A stretch of 64,000 nt of DNA, taken from Legionella sp. PATHC035 (lineage in GTDB: Bacteria; Pseudomonadota; Gammaproteobacteria; Legionellales; Legionellaceae). This document shows positions 43,743 to 52,444 of this stretch, piece by piece. Both the position numbers and the translations under genes were made by a program. Positions within the stretch are counted from its first letter, which is position 1; every line of letters starts with the position of its first letter. The stretch spans positions 806,001 through 870,000 of the forward strand of contig NZ_JAPHOT010000001.1 in assembly GCF_026191115.1 (NCBI RefSeq), read 5' to 3'. The notes below the pieces were generated by a model. That model saw nothing but the letters and a program-made list of their open reading frames with translations. It searched no databases and was not told the DNA's origin.

Positions 43743-43996
43743 AGAGATACCTTAAAAATAATTAAAGTATCCCTCGCCCTACAAGTTGAATAAGACATTA
43801 CAAATCGGGAGGGACTCGAGAATAGATGTAATCATCAACTTGCGTGGATGCAAATGAATATAGAGAAAACTTTTTTGGATGTCAATGTAAAGGTTGACTA
43901 AAGCGAATCATTTCAAGGAATATAAGAATATCTAAATGCTATAAATATTTAAATTACAATGATAAAAATACTCCTATACCACACGATGATTGGTTC

Positions 43997-45334
43997 ATGT
44001 TAAAAAAAATAACTCTTTTGATATTATTGTTAATGGGATTGTTAAGCTGCACTAAACGGGTTGAACAGCCAATCTTCTCACCACCTGATCAATTTCCTTC
44101 CAGTACTAAGAATTATAAGCCGGTAAATGATTTACCCTATGTTGCTTGGTGGCAGCAGTTTCACGATGACGAATTGAATCATTTGATCGAGACTGGCTTG
44201 AAGAACAATATGGACATTCATATTGCTATAGGAAACTTACAACAAGCACAAGGTGAATTACAGCAAGTTAAGCTGAGCTGGATACCTCTAGTACAAATAT
44301 TTGCTGGTTATTCGACAAACCCCGCACTGGGGGCGCCTGGTGCATTTTTTGGGGTATGGCCCTATTATTTTTTAAATATTATGAAGCTTTATACGCAACA
44401 AAAACAAGTGACGTACAATGTTCAATATCGTCTCGCTGCAATTGAAGCAACACGTCTGACATTAATCGCTCAAATAGCATCCGCTTATTTCACATTAATC
44501 GCTCAATTAGAACAATTGAGATTATTACAACAATTAGATAATGACTTAAAATCACTCGTTACATTAAGCGAAGGAGAAATTAAGATTGGATTAGAAAATG
44601 AAATTACGCTGAGCCAATTGCAAACCGATGAACAACTTGTTGCCGCTCAGATTAAACCTGTTTTGCATAATATCGTATTCAGTGAAAATGCACTTCGTTA
44701 TTTGATTAATGCAAATCCGGGGAAAGTTAAAACGAAGCATCACTTCGCAAAAATTGATTTTTCTCGTTTTAAACCGAGCAGCTTACCTGCTACGGTATTA
44801 AATAATCGTCCTGATTTGAAAATGGCACACTATGCATTAAAAGCTTCTCATGAAGGAATTAAAGTGGCTTACAGCGATTTTTTTCCTGGATTGCAACTCG
44901 ATGACTTTCTTGGTGACGTACATCAACCCGATGGTCATTTTGCTCAGGCATCAGATGCCTATGTTAATTGGACTATTCCACCAAGTTCTTTTGGTAAAAT
45001 TGCAGCAAGCAAAGGAGCTTATAATGCTCGAGTTTCCGAATTTAATAAAACAGTGAAACGAATTTTAAGAGAAGTTGATAGCGATTACTCGGCCAATAGA
45101 CGCATGAATGAAAAATTTGTGGCTTATTTGCGCGCTGAAAAAAATTATCGCCATAAATATAAATTGCAACAAGGCCTGCTAAAAACAGGGCTTCTTTCTT
45201 ACAAAGAAGTTTTACAAAGCAAAATCTATTTAGATAACTTGGCACTCTCAACAAATCAGGCTAAATTGGAACTTGCTATGTCATTGGTTATTTTGTATCA
45301 AGACCTGGCTGGAGGATATGCTCACAGTAAATAG
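43997..45334 (+). CDS. TolC/NodT-type outer-membrane efflux lipoprotein
   Basis: 445 residues. The signal peptide ends in lipobox LLSC with Cys18. The opening YVAWWQQFHDDELNHLIETGLKNNMDIHIAIGNLQQAQGELQQVK and the repeat NNRPDLKMAHYALKASHEGIKVAYSDFFPGL are typical of the outer-membrane factor family, whose two halves each give two strands and long periplasmic helices. It is the first gene of an operon for an efflux system with the HlyD-like adaptor and two FUSC halves. The gap to the adaptor is about 180 bases and contains a repeat element, so the operon may have an internal promoter. Confidence 0.85.
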   Translation: MLKKITLLILLLMGLLSCTKRVEQPIFSPPDQFPSSTKNYKPVNDLPYVAWWQQFHDDELNHLIETGLKNNMDIHIAIGNLQQAQGELQQVKLSWIPLVQIFAGYSTNPALGAPGAFFGVWPYYFLNIMKLYTQQKQVTYNVQYRLAAIEATRLTLIAQIASAYFTLIAQLEQLRLLQQLDNDLKSLVTLSEGEIKIGLENEITLSQLQTDEQLVAAQIKPVLHNIVFSENALRYLINANPGKVKTKHHFAKIDFSRFKPSSLPATVLNNRPDLKMAHYALKASHEGIKVAYSDFFPGLQLDDFLGDVHQPDGHFAQASDAYVNWTIPPSSFGKIAASKGAYNARVSEFNKTVKRILREVDSDYSANRRMNEKFVAYLRAEKNYRHKYKLQQGLLKTGLLSYKEVLQSKIYLDNLALSTNQAKLELAMSLVILYQDLAGGYAHSK

Positions 45335-45376
45335 TTATTGGGAATAGTCCTAGCTTCACTGCAGTCTATAGGCAGG

Positions 45377-45452
45377 CATCCCGAGAGGTACGAGGAATCT
45401 TCATGGTGTAGTACCCTTTTACGATGGGAGATCCCTGGCGTCACTCGGGATG
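45377..45452. repeat. MITE-like element with 9-base terminal inverted repeats
   Basis: CATCCCGAG at 45377-45385 and CTCGGGATG at 45444-45452 are perfect inverted repeats bounding 76 bases with internal self-complementarity. The left end and the next ~25 bases resemble the copy near 48384. It lies between the outer-membrane and adaptor genes of the efflux operon. Confidence 0.6.
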
Positions 45453-45515
45453 ACGGGTCATTCGCTGTGCTGTATCCCGGGCTACATACTCATTTTAAGG
45501 CTAACCGTATATTTT

Positions 45516-46544
45516 ATGATAAAATTTACTCGAACTCGTATACACATTAAACAAGGCTTTACTCGATTAAAACACTGGTTCACTATAGCCAATGTCATCA
45601 TTTTTATTGGCTTTCTAACCACAATTATCTATCTTTTTTCTTTTTTATTTCCTTTTACTGATAATGCATTTGTCGTCAATAATGTGCGACCTGTCGCAGC
45701 CCTTGCCAATGGTTATATCACAAATCTTTATATAAACAACGGTGATTTTGTCAAAAAAGGCCAAAAGCTCTTCACTGTTTTTCAAAAGCCCTATATCTAT
45801 GCCCTAGAGCAACTGAGTGCAGACTTAGCAGGAGCAGAAGCAAGACTTGCTGCTTTAAAAGCAACCTATGAACGCCATCTCAAGCTCAGTCAAAATGAGC
45901 AAAGGAATTACATTAAACTCAAACTAGATGACCAAAAGTTTCACAAAGGTTATTTATTAAAATCAGTCTCACTTATTACCTTACAAAATTCGCAGCAAGA
46001 AACAAAAGCAGCTAAAGACAGATGGGATGCGGCTTTAAAACAACTAGAAATTGATCAGCATCAGATAAAAGCCCAAGAAAATGAAATTAAATCCCTGTAT
46101 GCCCGTTTAAAAAATGCCAAGGTTAACTTGGAGCAAACAGAGGTCTATGCACAAAGTAATGGCATTATTCAAAATTTGTTTTTTAGTGTCGGAACACCAG
46201 TGAATATGAACCAACCACTTTTTTCTTTGGTTGATACGGATAATATTTACATTCAAGCAAACTTTAACGAAACCGATTTAGGTCGGGTACGTAAAGGTTC
46301 CAAAGTATTGGTATTTCCTAGAATGTATTTGGGAAGAAAAATGTTTCATGGTGTCATTGACTCCGATTATTGGTCGGCTAATAGGCAGTTAGTGGATAAC
46401 CGTACTCAGTTACAAAATGTCATCAATGAAAATCAATGGATCTTATTACCACAAAGACTGCCGGTAATTATCCGAATCACTGATCCCGATCCCGATTACC
46501 CACTACGTCTTGGAACAAGTGCTTATGTCTATATCAAAGTTTGA
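45516..46544 (+). CDS. HlyD/AaeA-type membrane fusion protein
   Basis: About 342 residues from the ATG at 45516; an open frame extends 22 codons upstream into the repeat element and is not expected to be translated. One N-terminal membrane segment (VIIFIGFLTTIIYLFSFLF) is followed by the lipoyl-like half VAALANGYITNLYINNGDFVKKGQKLF. A coiled-coil hairpin covers about 100-210, then EVYAQSNGIIQNLFFSVGTPVNMNQPLFSLVDTDNIYIQANFNETDLGRVRKG, the family's beta domain. It links the inner-membrane FUSC proteins to the outer-membrane channel. The ribosome site is weak: AAGG lies 16 bases upstream. Confidence 0.85.
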   Translation: MIKFTRTRIHIKQGFTRLKHWFTIANVIIFIGFLTTIIYLFSFLFPFTDNAFVVNNVRPVAALANGYITNLYINNGDFVKKGQKLFTVFQKPYIYALEQLSADLAGAEARLAALKATYERHLKLSQNEQRNYIKLKLDDQKFHKGYLLKSVSLITLQNSQQETKAAKDRWDAALKQLEIDQHQIKAQENEIKSLYARLKNAKVNLEQTEVYAQSNGIIQNLFFSVGTPVNMNQPLFSLVDTDNIYIQANFNETDLGRVRKGSKVLVFPRMYLGRKMFHGVIDSDYWSANRQLVDNRTQLQNVINENQWILLPQRLPVIIRITDPDPDYPLRLGTSAYVYIKV

Positions 46545-47457
46545 GCAATGGCTTGATGAAGTTGATCCATATGCCTTACAAAGGATCACTCTTTATAAGT
46601 CTCTTGTGGTTGCGACAGTACAAGTATATGTTTATTGGTTATTTCGACCCGTCAGTTTTCTGGCTTTTTTTTCACCTTTTCTTTTGTTATCCCTCTATGA
46701 AGCCCCCGTGCTTCCGACCTTTAAAGAAAAGGAATGGTTACTGATTTTTATCGGAATTGCTGTAATCCTCATTAGCGTGTCTTTTTATCTTGTTTACCCA
46801 TTTCGTGGTGTCTTTTTCTTTTTCTCAATATTTGTCTTCGCAGTAACCTATTTTTGCGTCTTAAAATATTTCTATGCGTTAAAAAGTTTATCCATGCTGC
46901 TTATCGCTACCGGAGCCGTTGTTCTAAGCACGGAACCACCTGCCAATCTTGAAGTAGCGTATGGTTTTATTTCATCGACTGCGTTATCAATAACCACGAC
47001 CTTAATTTGTTTGAGATTTTTTCCCAATATGTATTTGATCATATGGAATAAGGCGCTGCAAAAATTCATTTTATACCTCGAAGAGGATATTGATTCAGCC
47101 CTAAATCAAGATCGTAAGAGCCCTATAGGAGAAGAGATTCAACATTTGGGCATGGTTCGAAATTATCGGCGGTTGCTTCCCAAGAAGTACGTCATGCAAA
47201 CTTATCGCGTTTCAGTTTACATTCGAAATATTCAACATGCTTTGGACAATTTATATTATGAGACCAAGAATGAATTATTTTGGCTTGGCGTCAAGAATAA
47301 TCTCTCTCGCCTCAGACATAATATGAAAACGTATACTCCATGTGGCACACCGACCCTATATGTAGCGCCTAAAACCCAATTGCAGTTTTATATTACCCGC
47401 TGTCTGCAACTGGCCTTTCTCCGTTGGAATAGATTATGCTCACTGCGGAAAAACTAA
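46525..47457 (+). CDS. FUSC-family inner-membrane half-transporter, N-terminal part
   Basis: About 310 residues from ATG 46525, overlapping the adaptor gene by 20 bases, with GGAAC as ribosome site. Six hydrophobic segments occupy residues about 30-190 (for example VSFLAFFSPFLLLSLYEAP and WLLIFIGIAVILISVSFYLVYPF). A cytosolic helical part follows. The pattern fits the first half of an AaeB-like exporter (FUSC, aromatic acid exporter), which in other bacteria is one protein of about 650 residues. The other half is encoded next in a separate frame. Confidence 0.7.
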   Translation: MSISKFEQWLDEVDPYALQRITLYKSLVVATVQVYVYWLFRPVSFLAFFSPFLLLSLYEAPVLPTFKEKEWLLIFIGIAVILISVSFYLVYPFRGVFFFFSIFVFAVTYFCVLKYFYALKSLSMLLIATGAVVLSTEPPANLEVAYGFISSTALSITTTLICLRFFPNMYLIIWNKALQKFILYLEEDIDSALNQDRKSPIGEEIQHLGMVRNYRRLLPKKYVMQTYRVSVYIRNIQHALDNLYYETKNELFWLGVKNNLSRLRHNMKTYTPCGTPTLYVAPKTQLQFYITRCLQLAFLRWNRLCSLRKN

Positions 47458-48326
47458 AAAAGAAGCTTGATTACGCGCGGTTTACTCAATTGGCAATTAT
47501 GTTTATGGTTGCCATGTGGGTTTATTTATTTACGACTATTCCTCACAAGTGGTGGGTTTTGCTGACCGTGATTATGGTCAGTGCCGGAATTGAACCCGGG
47601 TTAATTATTAGAAGAGCAATCCATCGTGTTGGAGGTACTTTTGCCGCGTTGTTAGTTTTAATTCCCTTGATTTATCTCATGCAGGTCAATTATCGATTAA
47701 TCCCCATTGTATTTATTGTCGCGATCATTGGATTAGCTGTCACGGCATTAAATACCAGACGGTACGATATCAGTGTTTTTTTCATTACTCTTGTTGTTTT
47801 TTTGCTTTTAGCACAAACAACGGACGCAAACTCCCCCGAGGGGCCATTTGAAATGGTATTGAATCGAGGGATATGTACTTTGATTGGCGTCTTTATCGTT
47901 TTGGTTGGCGATTATTTTTTGTTTCAAGCCTATCGTTATTCGCAAAAACTTTATTTATTTCACCAAATGATGGTATACAATTTTTTTAACGATACCATGC
48001 AGCAAATCGTCAAATGCCGATCTAAAAAAATTAATACCTTTATTTTTGTTGAACAATTGCGTGGCCAAGTCATTAAACATTGTGCTCCTATCGCAATTAG
48101 TTCTGAAAACTTGAAACTGGAAGTAAAAATCAGCGCCGAAACCAAAAAAAGGGTCGACATTTTTCAAGAAACAATTTGGGATCTACGAAGGCTTATCTTT
48201 GCGTTATGCGTTTCAGAGTTTGTTTTACATTCCTCAACAACAACGGAGAAATATTTACAACAGTTTCAGATATTAATGAAGAAGGCAAAGGACAATTTTA
48301 TATATACTGAAGATATTATAGGATAG
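47436..48326 (+). CDS. FUSC-family inner-membrane half-transporter, C-terminal part
   Basis: 296 residues, overlapping the previous gene by 22 bases. It has six membrane segments (residues about 17-165, including HKWWVLLTVIMVSAGIEPGLIIRRAIHRVGGTFAALLV). The W.LLTV......G...R...R..GT pattern is the FUSC signature. A cytosolic helical tail follows. Together with the preceding gene it makes one AaeB-sized transporter. Two complete frames with overlaps suggest a natural split rather than a mutation. The probable role is export of aromatic or weak acids or lipophilic compounds with the HlyD and TolC-like proteins. Confidence 0.8.
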   Translation: MLTAEKLKKKLDYARFTQLAIMFMVAMWVYLFTTIPHKWWVLLTVIMVSAGIEPGLIIRRAIHRVGGTFAALLVLIPLIYLMQVNYRLIPIVFIVAIIGLAVTALNTRRYDISVFFITLVVFLLLAQTTDANSPEGPFEMVLNRGICTLIGVFIVLVGDYFLFQAYRYSQKLYLFHQMMVYNFFNDTMQQIVKCRSKKINTFIFVEQLRGQVIKHCAPIAISSENLKLEVKISAETKKRVDIFQETIWDLRRLIFALCVSEFVLHSSTTTEKYLQQFQILMKKAKDNFIYTEDIIG

Positions 48327-48383
48327 ATTCTCCAGACATTAAATGTCACCGTCCTACGCCCCAGGAGGACGGGGTTCGTGACA

Positions 48384-48437
48384 CGTCATCCCGGAGGTAG
48401 TGAAGGAACTCTGACCCGTGGCTCGTCATTACTCAAG
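48384..48437. repeat. Degenerate copy of the CATCCC repeat element
   Basis: CGTCATCCCG at 48384-48393 followed by GAGGTAGTGAAGGAACTCT resembles the left part of the element at 45377. A matching right arm is absent, so it looks like a truncated copy. Confidence 0.45.
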
Positions 48438-48457
48438 CTGAGGGAGTTGGGTAGTAT

Positions 48458-49009
48458 CTACATTCTGTTAGTCAGTTGAGATCTATATTCACTCGGTTCT
48501 GCGGTAACCTGATTTAAAATTACTGCTCTTTTTTCGGTAATAACTCGATTCAAAATTCTTAATTCAGAAATTGCATCCGTTTTCTTTTGCTCCAAGCCAG
48601 TCACCAGCTGATTCAAATGATCAATTTTTTCAGATGTATTTGAAATTTCGGTGTCTAAATGCAACTTTTGATAATCATACTGCTCCATCGGTGAAGCACC
48701 TGCCGCTTGTCGTCCAAGAAAACGATTAGTCCTGCTGTAATCGGCAAGTACGCTATTTAATTGCGCGCGATATGCTGCTTCTAAGGTTTCTACTGTGCCA
48801 TAATTATTTTCATGCACTTGTTTTCTGTTCTTAAGCCCATCCAGACGTTCTTGCGCATTTGCTAAGTCTTTATTGCAGCGATCGATTCGCTCTTCCAATT
48901 TCTCAAAATGAGGTCCGTATGAGTGGTTAATATCGAGTAATTGCTCCAAGGTCAGTTGTCTAAAATATTGTTGCAGTTCAAAAGCAGTTTTATTTGGAAA
49001 TTTTGACAT
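48458..49009 (-). CDS. Small coiled-coil protein
   Basis: 183 residues, no signal peptide. Two long heptad regions (about 30-85, FEKLEERIDRCNKDLANAQERLDGLKNRK, and 118-165, TEISNTSEKIDHLNQLVTGLEQKKTD) form a coiled-coil hairpin. Between them is a Gly/Ala-rich turn (RQAAGASPM). The charged C-terminus could be a secretion signal, but this is not strong. The ribosome site is GGAG. No family is recognised. It stands alone between the repeat element and the response-regulator gene, on the same strand as the latter. Confidence 0.6.
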   Translation of the reverse strand: MSKFPNKTAFELQQYFRQLTLEQLLDINHSYGPHFEKLEERIDRCNKDLANAQERLDGLKNRKQVHENNYGTVETLEAAYRAQLNSVLADYSRTNRFLGRQAAGASPMEQYDYQKLHLDTEISNTSEKIDHLNQLVTGLEQKKTDAISELRILNRVITEKRAVILNQVTAEPSEYRSQLTNRM

Positions 49010-49161
49010 GGTTTACTCCATAAGGTGCAAAAAATCAAATAATATCCTTTTGTTACTCAAATAAAAAGTTAATTTACCATTTTGGCTATTTATAAGTCTT
49101 CATTTGATCGGAAATTAGGAAAACCTGGGCTAAGTGAGCTGGTTTACAAAAAAGGGTTATC

Positions 49162-49806
49162 TTATTGTATGTCGCCTAATGTATTAGAATTATCACCATG
49201 AAGCGTATGAATTAGATTGATTTTAATGAGCTCAGCCAAGGTCTTAGCCTCCATTTTTCGCATGACATTGGCACGATGAACTTCTACAGTGGAGATCGAT
49301 ATATCAAGCTCATGAGCAATTTGCTTATTTAATTTTCCCTCAATAACAAAATCCATCACTTGCCGCTCACGCTTGGTCAATCGTTGAAGACGTTCAAAAA
49401 AATCAGATTGAGATTGGAGGGGATAACTATAGGTTTTTTTTAGCAATTTTTGCGTGACTTCAAGTAAATGCTGATGATTCACTGGTTTAAGAATAAAATC
49501 AGACGCTCCCGCTTTCATTGCACGAACAACCATTGGAATGTCAGCATAACCCGTAATCATAATCACTAAAAGTTGAGTTTTTGATACACTCAGATGTTGC
49601 TCCAGTAACTCTAAGCCACTAATGACTGGCATACGCACGTCAATAATCAAGCACCCTCTTTGCTTCAGATCATAATTTTCAAGAAATTCCTTCGCATTAC
49701 TATAGGTGTATACGGGAATATTTACTGATTCAAATAACCATCGAAGTGCTTGGCAAAGCTCAGGATCATCATCTACGATAAAAACTGCAGCATCGGTGAA
49801 ATCCAT
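49162..49806 (-). CDS. FixJ/TodT-type response regulator
   Basis: 214 residues: a receiver (1-120) with DDDPE, phospho-acceptor Asp56 in LIIDVRMP, MITGYADI and the conserved Lys in ILKPV, then a LuxR/FixJ HTH (about 145-205, LTKRERQVMDFVIEGKLNKQIAHELDISISTVEVHRANVMRKM). The DVRMPVISGLELLE pattern and linker are those of FixJ-type regulators. It should be phosphorylated by a sensor kinase and bind promoters as a dimer. No cognate kinase is adjacent, and the hybrid kinase at 28.4 kb is a possible but unproven partner. It faces the reductase gene divergently, so the shared 322-base gap may hold its site. Confidence 0.9.
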   Translation of the reverse strand: MDFTDAAVFIVDDDPELCQALRWLFESVNIPVYTYSNAKEFLENYDLKQRGCLIIDVRMPVISGLELLEQHLSVSKTQLLVIMITGYADIPMVVRAMKAGASDFILKPVNHQHLLEVTQKLLKKTYSYPLQSQSDFFERLQRLTKRERQVMDFVIEGKLNKQIAHELDISISTVEVHRANVMRKMEAKTLAELIKINLIHTLHGDNSNTLGDIQ

Positions 49807-50128
49807 CTCTATTTCCTTAGTGAATGAGTACTAAGTTGAATGCAAGTAATTCATACAACAGGATATTCCTATCCTCCAACAGAATCCAATTACAATGGGT
49901 TCGTTGTCTTGATAAATCCGGTTCCTTCATCACAAAAATTCACTCTTATTATAATTTTAGCAGTTTTTTTTATCTATTGTGACGTACTGAGGTTGTTGCG
50001 TTTATTAGGGTTTACCTCAGCTGTGTAAACCCCATGAGTCATATTACGATAACATTTTGAATAATAACAAAACAATTTAATTGAGCAAATAGAAAAGAAC
50101 TTCCAATTGTTCAGCAGGAGATTTATTT
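49807..50128. other. Divergent intergenic region with hairpin
   Basis: 322 bases between the response regulator and the reductase gene. GGGTTTAC/GTAAACCC at 50008-50032 makes an 8-base-pair hairpin with a nine-base loop about 97 bases before the reductase ATG. It is a candidate regulator site or leader hairpin. A short open frame here has no support. Confidence 0.5.
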
Positions 50129-50869
50129 ATGGAAAAAAAAGTAGCCGTTGTTACCGGTGGCACTGGAGGGGTAGGTACTGCAATCTGTAGACGTCTCGCA
50201 GCGAATTATAAAGTCGTTGCTTGTCACTTTAAGAATGGCAAACATGATGAAGTATTACAATGGCAAACCCTACAAAAAAAAGCAGGTTATAATGTTGAAA
50301 TTCTCTTTGCAAATTTAGTCAATTTTTCTGATTGTGAAGCCATTACAAATTCAATTATAGAACGCTTTGGCCATATTGATATTTTAGTAAATAACGCCGG
50401 TTCTACCTGCGATGTTAGTCTAAAACAAATGGAACCACATCATTGGCAACAAGTTGTGGATGCCAATTTAACCAGCACATTCAATATCACCCGTCATGTA
50501 CTTCCCTTCATGATTGAAAAAAAATTCGGTCGTATCGTGTGTATTTCATCCGTTAATGGCCGAAAAGGACAATTAGGGCAATGCAATTATGCGGCTACAA
50601 AATCCGCTTTATTTGGCTTCACCAAGAGTTTAGCGCTGGAAGTTGCCAATAAGGGGATCACCGTGAATACTATTTCTCCCGGTTATATTGAAACATCAAT
50701 GCTGGCCACTATGAAAAAAGAAGTCATCGGTAAGATTACCAAGAGCATTCCTGTAGGACGCCTTGGAAAACCTGAAGAAATTGCCAACGCCGTATCTTTT
50801 TTAGTGAGTGAAGAGGCAGGATTTATCACCGGTTCAAACCTGGATATCAATGGGGGCCAGTATATGTAG
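50129..50869 (+). CDS. phbB: Acetoacetyl-CoA reductase (PhbB/PhaB)
   Basis: 246 residues of short-chain dehydrogenase fold: TGGTGGVGTAICRRL (cofactor loop, about 8-24), NNAGSTCD, SSVNGRKGQLGQCNYAATKSA with the Ser-Tyr-Lys triad (Tyr151-x3-Lys155) and NTISPGYIETSM. The GGTGGVG and GQ.G..NY pattern is the NADPH-dependent acetoacetyl-CoA reductase of PHB synthesis. A PHB depolymerase gene lies 1.6 kb downstream, which supports this reading over a general 3-oxoacyl-ACP reductase. AGCAGGAG is a good ribosome site. Confidence 0.85.
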   Translation: MEKKVAVVTGGTGGVGTAICRRLAANYKVVACHFKNGKHDEVLQWQTLQKKAGYNVEILFANLVNFSDCEAITNSIIERFGHIDILVNNAGSTCDVSLKQMEPHHWQQVVDANLTSTFNITRHVLPFMIEKKFGRIVCISSVNGRKGQLGQCNYAATKSALFGFTKSLALEVANKGITVNTISPGYIETSMLATMKKEVIGKITKSIPVGRLGKPEEIANAVSFLVSEEAGFITGSNLDINGGQYM

Positions 50870-51143
50870 CGCGGGGTATATTTATCCATTCTTCCAACTC
50901 CGGTTGCTTAAAAGTCACTGCAGGGTTTGGACGCTTGTAAACTCAATAAGAAGCATTTTATTTTTTAAAATCGATTGGTTCCTCATCCCTGAACACAGCC
51001 AAGCTAAAATAGTGCCTTTTTCATTCTTTCTGTAATAAGATGAAAATAATAAAGCATTTTTTATCCAATGATAACTTGAGTATGAAATCAATAATCAACA
51101 CCAATAAGCGCGGTGTTCATTAGGGTTTTTGGAGGAGATCATC

Positions 51144-52322
51144 ATGCCAAAGCTTCATCATAATATTGAGCTCAAAGAAGTAACCAAAGAGAAGCTGCCT
51201 GGTAAAATTGCTTCCTCTCTATCAAAGGGAATCACTGAAAAAAGAATATTAAGTGATCAATTTGGGGACTATTATCTGATTAAAAAGCCAGATGCCTTAA
51301 CGATAGAAGACGTATTTAAAGGATATCTTTCTCATGAGGAACTGCAAAAACCCTCCTTTGACACCATGGAGCATATTTTTTCAATTAAACTTGAAAGTGC
51401 CTTTCTGGAGATTTTAATTCCTCGGATGGCCAAAAAAATGTTTGAGGGGATTTTAGAAGTCCCGGAAAATTACCTCCATGTCGATAAGGACAAATCCATT
51501 GGTGTCATTTCAAAATTCATCAATAGTTTTTCTGAATTTTTATCGCAAAAAGAAGCCGTCAAATCGGAACCCTTATTCGAACGGGAGCAATTACCCAGAC
51601 GTGATGATTTATCACTTACCTCTGAAGAAGCACGATTTCTAGGTCAATTGTACGCAGTAGCACTCGTGTTTAATTTATGGGATTTATTGAATTCGAAATT
51701 ACTCAATTCGGGCTATTGTGTGGATAAAAATGATGTAAAGCGAGCTGCTATTGTTGATTTTGGTTGTGGAGGTACTCTAAGTTATAAAGGAAGACATGCA
51801 GATACACTTGCTTTTGATGATCCTGATTTTTCTCCAACTAAAAAAGTAAATTATTCATTTTTTGGACAAAAATATCGTGATCATTATCGTCATGGTTATG
51901 CCTTACCTTTTGATAAATTGGTTGCCCCTCTTTTGCCTCATACGATAATTGCTGATTTATTCGATATGTCTAAAGAAGATAAAATTAGCCGCTCCATGCT
52001 TGAAGGTTTTTGTGAGGCAATTACCACAGCGGAGAAAAACATGACTCAAGATCCTCATTTATTAGAAAACGCCTTGCTCCAATCATTGAACGCAATTACT
52101 TTAGATTCCTCGATACAAACAAAAGATTTGAAATCTCATCTTAATGCTGAATTTTATGGGAAGCCAGAAAAAAACGCACATGCTTTAGTGACTATTCTTC
52201 CGCAACGTCTTCATAGCGTCAAAATGCTTCTCATGCAATTTAAGGTTGGCATCTCGGCAACTGAGATTCAACAGGAAATCAGAGACTATTACTATTATTC
52301 CCAAAATTGGGTAAAACCTTAA
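51144..52322 (+). CDS. Unknown protein with possible kinase-like core
   Basis: About 392 residues from the ATG at 51144, which has a strong ribosome site GGAGGAG; a TTG five codons earlier lies in that site. No signal peptide or membrane segment is present. GDYYLIKKP near residue 42 and the stretch LYAVALVFNLWDLLNSKLLNSGYCVDKNDVKRAAIVDFGCGGTL recall the ATP-lysine strand and the catalytic/DFG region of lipid-kinase or HipA-like folds (a helix, an Asn-bearing loop, then Ile-Val-Asp-Phe-Gly). This is weak evidence. In PHB context, or as an effector, the role is unknown. Confidence 0.6.
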   Translation: MPKLHHNIELKEVTKEKLPGKIASSLSKGITEKRILSDQFGDYYLIKKPDALTIEDVFKGYLSHEELQKPSFDTMEHIFSIKLESAFLEILIPRMAKKMFEGILEVPENYLHVDKDKSIGVISKFINSFSEFLSQKEAVKSEPLFEREQLPRRDDLSLTSEEARFLGQLYAVALVFNLWDLLNSKLLNSGYCVDKNDVKRAAIVDFGCGGTLSYKGRHADTLAFDDPDFSPTKKVNYSFFGQKYRDHYRHGYALPFDKLVAPLLPHTIIADLFDMSKEDKISRSMLEGFCEAITTAEKNMTQDPHLLENALLQSLNAITLDSSIQTKDLKSHLNAEFYGKPEKNAHALVTILPQRLHSVKMLLMQFKVGISATEIQQEIRDYYYYSQNWVKP

Positions 52323-52444
52323 AGGAACTGCATCGTTCATCAATCCACTCAATTGGAATTTGCTATTTTAGAATTTTGTGTGTATTAATTTAATATCGTG
52401 ATGCACCATTTTTTCTCATCCTTCTAAAATATGTGAGGCATTCT

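Noticed and set aside
45450..45515. Upstream extension of the HlyD-like protein
   Set aside because: Runs into the repeat element; no ribosome site and no signal that it is translated.
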